Origin: Eleusine coracana subsp. coracana
Lineage: Eukaryota; Streptophyta; Magnoliopsida; Poales; Poaceae
Direction of reading: 5' to 3'
Length of the DNA stretch: 64,000 nucleotides
Assembly (NCBI GenBank): GCA_032690845.1
Contig: CM064422.1
Location: 496,001-560,000, forward strand
Shown here piece by piece: positions 1 through 10,900 of the stretch. How positions within the stretch are numbered: the first letter of the stretch is position 1; every line of letters begins with the position of its first letter. The notes below the pieces were generated by a model. The model saw nothing but the letters and a program-made list of their open reading frames with translations. It was not told the DNA's origin and did not search any database. A program made the translations under genes and the position numbers.

Positions 1-1288
1 ATAGCAGATCACCACTTCTTGAGTACATTGTGAGCAGAGAATTTCCTAAGCCAGTTTCTGACAGGAATCCAAGTGCGATGGCAAGCCCGTGAATTTGCTT
101 AACTTCAATTGTGCTCTCACATTTAACTAGGATACTAATCAATGTGGAGCAGTTAGGAGAAACTGCTGAGCGACGCATCTGAAGAAATATGCTCACAACT
201 CCAGCCTTATCCTCATGGTTGGCATACGCCTCAATGATGGCATTCCAGCTCACCAGGTCCTTTGTAGGCATTGAATCGAATAACCTTTGTGCCTCATTCA
301 GGTCGCCACTATTGGCATGAGCAGTGATCATTGCATTCCATGCTGCAGTATCCTTATCCGGCATTCTATCAAAGAGCTCTCTTGCCCTAGAGGAAAAACC
401 ATGGTTGACCAAGCCAGTGGCCATTATTGTCCATGAAACGACATTCCTTAGTGGCATCCTCTCAAACAACTGAAGTGCTTCATCCACTTTGCCAGAACTC
501 AAGCAACCAGAAATCACCACATTCCACGAATACAAATTCTTCTCGGGCATTATAAGGAATAATTTCCAAGCCTCCTCAATCTGGCCATGGTCGATGTAGG
601 ACTTAACCATGAGTGTCCACGCAACCACGTTCCTCTTTGGCATCCGATCAAACAGCACCTCTGCTTCCTTGAACATCCCACGGGACGCATACCCCTGCAC
701 CATCGTGGTCCATGAAACAACATTCCGAACAGGCATGACGTCGAACAACTGGCGAGCCTCGTCGACACGGCCTGCACGGGTATACCCGGAGAGCATGCAG
801 GTCCACGCAACAACGTTCTTGACAGGCATTCCATCAAAGAGCTCGCGCGCACGGTCGATGCGGCCAGCCTTGACATACCCGTCAAGCAAGACGACATCTA
901 GACGGAGCCCACGCGCCGAAGCGGGCGCCGCACGGTAGAACGCCTCCGCGCGCGGCAGGTTCCTGCTCCTTATGTGGCAGCTGACCATGGCGGGGTAGGC
1001 AACGGCATCCCGGCGCAGGTTTTCATCGAACACGGGCCGAGCAGCCTCGGCGCCACGCGTTGGGTCGTGATTACCGCCAGCCGAAGAGATGCCGCCGTCG
1101 GTTGATTGTTGCGAATCCGGTACATGTATCTCGGAGGTGCTGTGCAGGCGGAGGAACGAGCAACTGACGCGTAGCTCAGGTAGGCGTTGTCGTGGAGGCG
1201 GGCAGGGATGCACGACGGAGCTGTGGAGGCGGAGAAGCGTGGACTGGAAACGGAGAGTGCGGAGGCACCATCGGCGCCGGCGAAGCAT
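1..1288 (-). CDS. PPR protein (PLS type), C-terminus outside window
   Basis: Pentatricopeptide repeat proteins bind organellar RNA in mitochondria or plastids and act in editing, splicing or stability. The minus strand reads as a continuous array of 31-36 residue repeats from about 1070 to the left edge. Typical repeat text is LFDGMPVKNVVAWTCMLSGY, followed by similar units (LFDVMPVRNVVSWTTM, LFDRMPKRNVVAWTLM). The alternation of unit lengths suggests a PLS-class protein, so an E or DYW tail is expected beyond the window. The first in-frame Met in this frame is at 1288, but the N-terminus is doubtful: the paralogous copy at 17.8-18.2 kb has about 110 bp more sequence just before the conserved LPELRVSC motif, missing here. 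The start may therefore be altered, or there may be an upstream exon. The repeats are open and look functional. Confidence 0.8.
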   Translation of the reverse strand, partial: MLRRRRWCLRTLRFQSTLLRLHSSVVHPCPPPRQRLPELRVSCSFLRLHSTSEIHVPDSQQSTDGGISSAGGNHDPTRGAEAARPVFDENLRRDAVAYPAMVSCHIRSRNLPRAEAFYRAAPASARGLRLDVVLLDGYVKAGRIDRARELFDGMPVKNVVAWTCMLSGYTRAGRVDEARQLFDVMPVRNVVSWTTMVQGYASRGMFKEAEVLFDRMPKRNVVAWTLMVKSYIDHGQIEEAWKLFLIMPEKNLYSWNVVISGCLSSGKVDEALQLFERMPLRNVVSWTIMATGLVNHGFSSRARELFDRMPDKDTAAWNAMITAHANSGDLNEAQRLFDSMPTKDLVSWNAIIEAYANHEDKAGVVSIFLQMRRSAVSPNCSTLISILVKCESTIEVKQIHGLAIALGFLSETGLGNSLLTMYSRSGDLL

Positions 1289-1429
1289 TCGGAAGGCGCC
1301 GGCAATGTACGCGGTGGTCGTCGGCAGTTGTGGAATTTTACGAGCAGGTCCTGGCCGTTCTGGTCAATTCCGCGCGGCTGATAACATGGTTGAGTAAATT
1401 GACAACGACAACTTTGCATAATAGTCCGT

Positions 1430-1810
1430 AGTATCCAGGAATTTGTTCAAACACGCCCCCAGATTGGATCGCGATTAATAGCCGCGATCCAACTTCCGAC
1501 AGATTTTTACCGTTGGATCTGATATGTGCGGTCAGGAACGGCAAGGGGGAAAACCGCAGTGGCCTTTTTGCGAAATAGTCCGCGGTATGCTTCAACGGTT
1601 GGATCGAGTCTGTACGGCTCGGAGCGCAGAAGGGGAAATCGTTTTACGAAATAGTCCCTACTTCTTAGACGCTCGGCCAAACACATCCCAAATTGGACCG
1701 GTCGCGATCTTTCACGTGCGTTTGAACCGTCCAGTTGTTCCTCGACATCACAGATCGACTATTGCAAAAATGCCAGGTGAAATTTCAATAAAACGACCCT
1801 TTATTATATA
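1430..1810. repeat. 5' flank of PPR gene, duplicated at 18.8-19.13 kb
   Basis: This non-coding stretch upstream of the PPR gene is an older copy of 18800-19130. Shared landmarks are a Ggatcgcg(g)tgaataaccgcgatcc-like segment, gtctgtacggctcggag, and the terminal aaacgaccctttatt. Similarity stops abruptly near 1805 and 19130, marking one edge of the duplicated segment. No promoter motif was assigned. Confidence 0.6.
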
Positions 1811-1966
1811 GGCTAATTGCTTTGAATCGTTGCCAGGGAATATACACTTACAAAAGTATAAGAATGACATGTTGCTGTCTTTTATTACACACTATATATA
1901 TGCATATATATCACACTACCACGAGCATGCTGTAAACTCATAAGCGAGATGTCTGTTTTAACACTT

Positions 1967-4900
1967 CTAATTCTCCATTGTTTTCGTGTACTTAGCCGTA
2001 ACAGACATAACCTCCAACTGTGTCAATATTTCTGTGAAAGTCGGCCGCTGTTCCGGATCGTGAGCCCAGCAGCTCTCCATCAACCTTTTCATTTCTGGGC
2101 CACAGTGTGCCGGCACAAGTGGCCTCAACCTGCCGCTCATAACGCCGTCTGGTGTAGTGTGTCCAGAAAAAGAACATCAGGCATCGCTTTATAAAGGTAA
2201 TACTTTTGGAGCTGAAATAAACGAAGAAATCTCACTAGAAGACCATAAATTTGCACACGTCTAAAGCAGTTACATTCTTAAGGAATGAAACTAACCAGCA
2301 TCCTCTATCAACAAAAAACATAGAAGCAAACGTACCCTTTATAGCATCACGGTCCATTCCCCAATAAGGTATCTTTTCAGCTTCAATTTCCCATAGGACA
2401 ATGCCATACGAGTACACATCAACCTATATTAATGACAAATTAAAAACAATGCCATGGAGTTGGAAATCATAATCAACTGCTTTTGAATAATGCTCAAGGT
2501 CTCATGCCATCAATTTATATATAAAAAGCACAAAACTTAAAACCATTGATTCTTTTCTTTCTTATTGCGAGTGTTGTTGGTTCTTAACCCAGCAATCGCA
2601 ATTGTGAATATTGATATTTCTACCTTCAGCGCTTTTCATAGATAGTTGTAAGAATTTTACCTTCTCAGACACCTTAAATCCATCAAGTATTTCAGGAGCC
2701 ATCCATTGTAACGTGCCCCTCATACCACCCGAAATTAGTGCATTTTTCTTAATCTTGGATAAGCCAAAATCAGCAACCTTCATAACAAATAATAGATGCA
2801 TTTAGTGCATCAAAAAAGTTGAAAATGGTCATAATGACACCATAAAGTGGAAGTCGACTTACTATGCAAATGGGACAATTTTCATCCGTAAGGTCCATCA
2901 GCAGGTTGCCACCCTTCAAATCGAAGTGTATAAAGTTTTCTGAATGCACATATTTCATAGCAGAGGCTATATCTGTTGCTATCTTAAGCTTCTTATGCTC
3001 ATCATGCAGGCACCTTTCCAGAGTTGCAGTAGAATATATTATTACTTAGTTATTTTTACAATTAGGGGAAGGTAAATACGTACAAATATATGACCAGATT
3101 ATTACTTGTCCTTGCACCTGGAAACTTTCCAGAGAGAACCATCAACCAAGAATTCAGTCACGATTGCCAGCGTACCACCAGGCCCATCAACCACAACACC
3201 AAGAAATTGCAGCACATTTGGATGTCTAAGCTTTGACAGAGCCCGAGCTTCATGCAAGAACTCTTCCTGAAAACCACAACATTCTAGTGAAACACGATGA
3301 CTATGGATCACAAGATAACTTGACAATGTAAGTCAAACATTTTTAAAATATTTATTCAGTAATGTTGTAACTCCCTATCATGTCATGGTCTATTGTCAGG
3401 CTAGTATACGACTATAGAATGGTGATAATTGTAAACATACATCAAGATGCAAGCTGAAGTACACATCATTGGAAAAGAGTGCTTACTCGTTCTTGTGTAG
3501 GAGATCCGCTTGCGTAGCAATTACTATTGAGAAACTTAACAGCCACATTACCAACTCCTCTCAATTCTGCAAGGTGCACAGTTCCAAAAGCACCAGAACC
3601 GAGTTCACGGAGTATCTTCAAGTCTTCATAGTTGATGATCTACATAAAGAATTTCCCTTGTACTCAAATTTGATAATGGCTATGGTGGTTAGTTGGTGTA
3701 GTTGGTTAATGGGAGATGGCTACATGAGATATTTGTCTAAGAGGTTTCTAGTTCAATTCCATCGGTAGGCAAAACAATTATGGAGTGGTGAAAAAATGTT
3801 CAATATTCTATTTTTAAATTTCAAAATAATTGTTTGAGCCTCTAATTGGTATACCATGCTTCTTTCTCTCTTGTTGCTTGAATAGATATTGAAGAATGGG
3901 GATGCAAAACCTTAAATAAATTCACAAGAGTGTAAATGCATCAGTAGATGACACTTTCATTTCCAAATCACCAAGTGCAACAAGCTAGTATGGCAACAAA
4001 TAACTTCGGAGGTATCTCTACTGTAAAGCTTTTGGCTACAGAGAAAACCAACAAATGAAAGGGAGCCAAAATCTTCTGCATAAGGATACATTTGAAGTGC
4101 AATAAGCAACATTTTATTAGACCACAGAATAGTAACAAATTACAAGAAATACCTTCAAAACAGCATCTTCAGAAGGCAATCGTATGTCGATCGAACCTGA
4201 CTGCCTCTGGTACTGACCCACATAACTCTTCTTTCTCAAGGATGCTATTCCCGGTCTAGCAGCTACGCAAGCAGAGTACTCCCTCCCAAGCACGAGGGGG
4301 GTTGGGTTCCCAACAATTGTGCCAGGTGCTTGAAGGTTGCCATGTTCACTTGGTAGCTGCATTGTTTGAGGAAGCAACACCTAAAAAATAATGAGTTCTG
4401 TGAATGCAACCCGGCACATTATTTCCAAGTGTAACAAGTTACTATAGCGACATGTACAACAAACAAGAAGGGATAACAAAACTGACTTGGGTGGTTAGGT
4501 TTTTTGTGGTGGAACCAACCCACCCATGTTCAAATTTCAGATTTAACACGGGTGTTGCATCTACGATAACTTATTATTTTAGTGGGACGCAACAGCCTTG
4601 TCCAAAGCGAGCCACCCATGGTGATTTTGTGAATCTCAATATTAGTCGGAGCAGTCATTCAAGTGTGCATGTATGTTTATAGGGGTGAGTACTCGTGCCG
4701 AGGCCTGGTAAAAAGGGCTGAAAAAATAAACTAGATTTATTGAGGGCCAGGCCAAAAAGGACTGGGCTGAAATCTTGTTCGTTTTTTATCTAAAAATGTG
4801 TAAGGGCTAGTTAGAGTCCTTAAAGGGCCCATGGGCCGCGACCCATTACCAGGTGCGTATTTGGTAGTGTATTACCAGGTGCGTATTTGGTAGTGTTTGC

Positions 4901-7900
4901 GTTTGTACCAAAATAAAAACAAGGGACAAGAAAGGCAGAGAAGAATAACCATATATAGAGATCAAATCATGTGGATAAATATTTGTGGCACAATAATCAA
5001 TATTTTATCACACGAAAAATAGTAATAAAGAACAAGAATATCTGCGCACAAGCAAAGCGAGTAAGGTACAGGTGTCACATTTGCAAACGTCAACATACCA
5101 TCTTCATACTTTGAAACCTATGACAACATATATAGGGAACTAAAAGTCAGCAATTATAGTTAACCAAACTGCTAGTTTTAGTTTTTTTGTTTTTCACTAA
5201 AGATTTGAACTTACTTGTTCTGAATACTTAATGTATATAATTATGAAACTTCCATATGTATCAATTTATCACTAATTAGATAATATACAAGTATTACTGT
5301 TAATCCCAAGGCTTTGCCAATGGTCGTAGCTGTCAAGTCAGTACCGCCCTTGCCTGAAAGTGGTGACTGCACAAGATTTACAGCCCTGAAATTGATGTGC
5401 ATCATTATGAATCCACATAGAGTAAACGTTAAAGCCATTCAACATGAATTATATGGAGCTGCATACCTTTCCAAGAGAACCAGTAATTATAGGAATACCA
5501 TCTAATGTTGTATATTTCATATATATGGTGTTTTAGACATGTTTTGTAGATTGTGAGCATATTACATAGGTATTTTGGCTAAATTTCACTCAAGCAATAA
5601 AGAAGTGTATGGAAAAGTATGAAGACGAAGCCAAATTGCTGATTTGAGGTGTCCATGATGAAGCCTTCATCAAGACGATAGAAATGGACATATGGAACAC
5701 CTATTTTGGAGTATAGACGAAGAAGTTATGGTGTTTGAAAATGCTCAGAGGCTGTAAAACCAGATGGTCTGGTTTTGCAAACCGGAGGGTCCGATTTTGA
5801 CGACTCAGACCGAGTTAGAGTTAGTTTTCTTTAAGTAAATCATGTAAATCTCGGTTTCTTGCAGGGCAAGACCTCCCACCCTTTATATACAAAGGGCCAC
5901 GACCGAATGAGGCATCAGCCAATCGATCAAAACTTATTTTATTTATTTTTTTGTCTTTTATCTCTCCCACCACTATTCCAACCATAATTATTGTTCTTCT
6001 TCGTCTATATGACGTTTGAAGGCGTTCTAACTGGCCTGCCAACGTTAGGACAACCCAAGAGTGTGCTTGTCCTGACAGGGTCCTTCCCGGGCGAGCGCTC
6101 ATTGGTTTTCATCAGAAACCGAAGGGTCCGGTTTTGACAGATTCAGCAGCGAGTTTTGTTTCTGCCATCCGCACAAGGACGCGCTCGTGTAGTGGCGCTT
6201 TTCGGTGTCAACACTTCCATTAGGCTCTTTGCAACAGTAGCATAAGTGACTTCAAGAATATCAGCATTTGTAAAATCATCGGTAGGTATAAAGCCGATAT
6301 TGAAGGCATCATACTGCTAAAAAAACATAATAAGTTCAAAACATCGTTGGGCTGATGAAAGGGATGGGCTTATATGATATGATGCAGGAAAGATTGACAA
6401 AAACAAAATGCAGGCATCACCTTGCAATAACGTGCCAGGGAAGATTTAAGACTGATCATATATTATACTAAATATACAATAACATACAGATTTGCACTTA
6501 ATTGTGCTTCAGTGAGCTATCACAAGTTGACTTCGTTTCTCTTTCAATTTCCTCACACGTGGCTGGTCTCTAAGACTGCTCTTTCCTTACTTTGGTAATT
6601 TCTAGCTGATTTGACTAGAGTTTAAGTAACTTTTCAGTTCAGATGTTAATTCAAGGTAGCATGATCGTGGACTTAAAGACCTAAGAACATACAATCCATC
6701 TGTCTTTAACATACAAAGTTATCAATTCTGCAAATTTTGTGCCTATACAGCCAACCTCCTAAACCAGCAAACAAGTAGCAAAGAAGAATGACCATACAAA
6801 TTAATCTTCCGGCTTAAGCTTGAGGTCCAATGATCAACACATTTTTTTTTTCAGACAACAAATGGTAACAAACAATATGAATTACCTGCGCACCAAAGTA
6901 GGCAAGTTCAGCAGCCTCATCAAAAGTCATGTAAGGTACAGGTATTGCTTTTGCATAAATATTAGGATCACATGTCAACACACCATCTACATCCTTCCAA
7001 ACCTATCAAAATATAGAAAGGGAGTTAAAAGTTAGCAACAGAGTTATAACAAACTGCAAGATCCAGTTTAGGTTCTGAAAACTTAATGAACCCAAATATG
7101 AAACTTCACTGTGAATCAATCTACAAACATGTAGAATTTATCACCAAACTAGATAACGTACCTGGATTTCTCTTAGTCCCAAGGATTTGCCAATGGTCAT
7201 AGCCGTCAAGTCACTACCACCCCTACCTAAAGTGGTGACAGCACATGATTTGCAGCCCTGAAAATTGATGTGCATCATTATGAATCCACAAAATAAACCT
7301 TGACGCCCTTCAACGTGAATTATGTGGAATTGCATACCTTCCCAAGAAAACCAGTGACTATAGGAATAGCAGGATCATCCATCCAGTCTCCATTTAGCCT
7401 CTTCGCAACAGTAGGATAAGTGACTTCAAGAATATCAGCGTTTGTGAAATCATCAGTGGTTATAAAGCCAATATCAAATGCATCATACTGCAAAAGCAAC
7501 AACAACAACAACAATTAGTATAAAACATTGTTGGGCTGAAAGGGCTGATTGTATTTGCAAAGCAAGTAAAATATCAAAGATGTTGGAGATCCATCTGATC
7601 TCATTAACATAAAGAGAAGGTCCAGAGCTTATGATGAAAGAAAGATTGCCTGAAAATTGGAGGCATCCCCATGCAGTAATGTGTCAGGACATATTTAAGA
7701 GTGGTATTATATATAATAATAACAGATAGATTTACATTCAGTTGTGCTCCAGTTAGTATCAGCAGTTGAATTCGTTTCTATTTAAATTCCCTCACTTTGC
7801 TGACCTCTAGGACTGCTCCTTCCTGGGTTCAGTAATGTTTTGGAACTTAGCAGATAACTCACATTCTACATGAATTGCATTAATATATTTTCCCTGCTAC

Positions 7901-10900
7901 TTTGAATTACTGGTTTGACTAGAATCTAACTTCCAATTCCAGATATTAATTCAGGATAGTGTTGTTTTGGACATAATGACCTAGAAAGAAATTACCTAAG
8001 TGCTTCTTAACAGATCAAATAGAAAAAGTTAATGTATATATAGAAGCATAGAGTTAACATTTGATATACCTGGCGTGCCTTTTTCCCAAGTTTGTTCACA
8101 TATGCAGCAAATATTCTCGTAGACATGCATTCACCGAAGGAAACTAGGTAATCTCTTGTCCTAAGAGTCAGCTCTTTCATCATAGCAATTCCTTTAAGAA
8201 GTTGCTCCAACTGATCCAACAAGCCTGTGGAATTAAAGAAGGTAATGTTTTATGACACTGCTGGAAGGTAGTTACCATGTAAGACAAAAGAATGGTAAAG
8301 CTAAAGGTAGAAAGAGCCAAAAAGAAAGAAAAGGACAGATGAAAGTTTCCATTTGTTACAGCTTGTTATAAGATACTAGATATGGGGATTGGCAGGTAAA
8401 AATTACTGAACAAGTGTGGAGACTAGCAAATAATAAAGGGAGTTGCTAATTTTCAGCTGACTGAAAGTTTTGACAACTTTCAATCACCACTTTGAGTTAT
8501 TGGATCTACATCCAATGATTTATAATTAGTATACAAATAATCCTATAAACTCCGCCTATGTTGAGTCTCAATATAGCCAGTCCCAAGCCTGGGTAAAGGA
8601 GGAGGGTTGTGTTAGGTTTGGCAAACCAACGTCAAAAACCCAGCCACTCAAATGGATATGAAACCCATAAGAAATTCGTTGGGGCGTAACCCTCTTAGCG
8701 ACGCGCTACATCGGAACCCGGGTGTGGTGTCAAATGGGCAAGGGCCGGGTCGTCACAACCTTAGTGGCGCGTCGTATCGTGACCTGGGTACGATGAATAG
8801 TGAGCAAGGGTCGGGTCGTCGCAACCTTAGTGGCGCGCTACATCTACGCCCGGGTGTGGTGAAAAATGAGCAAGGGTCTTCGCACTTTCCTCGACGGGTG
8901 CGAAGGGTAAGAAAGTTAGCCGAGCCAACTAGGATTCGTCTAGGGAGTTGGAACGTAGGGTCCCTAACAGGCAAGTTACGAGAGCTAGTCGATGTGGCAA
9001 CTAGGAGGCGTGTAAATATCCTATGCGTTCAAGAGACTAAATGGAAGGGCCAGAAGGCGAAGGAGGTGGAGAATACGGGCTACAAGCTTTGGTACACGGG
9101 TACAACATCGGGTAGAAATGGTGTAGGCATCTTGATCGACAGGAGCCTTAAGGATGGAGTCGTAGATGTTAGGAGGCACGGGGACCGGATTATCCTTGTT
9201 CGGCTGATAGTTGGAGATTCGGCTTTAAATGTGATCAGTGCATATGCCCCTCAGGTAGGTCTTAATGAGAGCATCAAGAATCAGTTTTGGGAAGATTTAG
9301 ATAGCATGGTTAGTGGCATACCTATCAGTGAGAAGCTTTTCATAGGAGGAGACCTTAACGGCCATGTGGGGACGTCTAATGTAGGGTTCGAGCGGGTCCA
9401 TGGGGGGTTCGGGTATGGTAGTAGGAATCAGGAGGGGGTGGATATACTTAATTGGGCGCTAGCTTATGACTTGTTGGTAGCGAATACCATATTTAGGAAG
9501 AGGGAATCCCATCTAGTGACCTTTAGAAGTGCACAACACTCGAGCCAAATCGACTTTATCCTTGCCAGGAGGGAGGACAGGCGTGCTTGCTTGGACTGTA
9601 GGGTGATACCTGGGGAGTGTGTCGTCACTCAACATAAGCTTGTGATGGCGGATTTTCGTTTTCGGGTACGGGTATACAGGGACAAACGTACCAAAACCGC
9701 GAGAACGAAGTGGTGGAAGTTTAGAGGGGAGCTGGCGCAAACTTTTAAGGAGAGGATGCTAGGAGAGGGACCCTGGGAGGAAGGAGAAGGACCAGATGAC
9801 ATGTGGCTAAAAATGGCAACATGTGTTCGGAAGGTAGCTTCAGAAGTGTTTGGCGTGAGTAGAGGAGGCAAACAAGAAGCAAAAGACACCTGGTGGTGGA
9901 ATGATAAGGTGCAAAGGGCTATCAAGGAGAAGAAGGAGTGTTTCGAACGCCTACATCTTGACAAGAGTGCAACCAACATAGAAGGCTATAAAATAGCCAA
10001 GAGGGCTGCAAAACGAGCAGTGAGTGTAGCAAAGGGTCAGGCATACGATAACCTTTATCAGCGACTAGGCACGAAGGAAGGAGAGAAGGACATCTATCGG
10101 ATGGCTAGGATCCGTGAGCGGAAGACGAGGGACATCAACCAAATCAAATGTATCAAGGATGGGGTAGACCGACTCCTGGTGAGAGATGAGGAGATCAAGG
10201 ACAGATGGCGAGAGTACTTTGATAAGTTGTTTAACGGAGAGGAGGAAGGTCCTATACTTGAGTTGGATGACTCATTTGATGATAACAACAGACGCTTTGT
10301 GAGAAGAATTCAGGAGACAGAGATAGAGGAAGCTTTGAAGAGGATGAAGAGTGGTAAAGCGATGGGCCCTGATGGTATCCCCATCGAAGTATGGAGATGC
10401 TTAGGTGCCAGAGCCATAGTATGGTTAACTAAGCTTTTTAACCTCATCTTTCGGTCAAACAAGATGCCGGAAGAATGGAGGAGGAGTATAGTAGTACCGA
10501 TCTTTAAGAACAAGGGAGATGTTCAAAGTTGTACTAACTATCGTGGGATTAAGTTGATGAGCCATACGATGAAGCTCTGGGAGAGAATCATCGAGTATCG
10601 TCTAAGAAGAGTGACAAGTGTGACGCAAAACCAGTTTGGGTTCATGCCTGGAAGATCAACCATGGAGGCGATTTTCTTAATGCGACAATTGATGGAGAGA
10701 TATCGGGAGCAAAAGAAGGACTTACACATGGTCTTTATTGACCTCGAGAAGGCATATGACAAAGTGCCAAGAAGTGTCATGTGGTGGGCCTTGGAGAAGC
10801 ACAAAGTCCCAACTAAGTATATTACCCTCATCAAGGATATGTACAGGGACGCGAGGACGTGTGTTCGGACATGTGATGGCGATACCAATGACTTTCCGAT

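Noticed and set aside
3683..3770. tRNA gene on the plus strand
   Set aside because: A and B boxes are present, but the acceptor and anticodon stems do not pair and the sequence runs on, so a SINE fits better.
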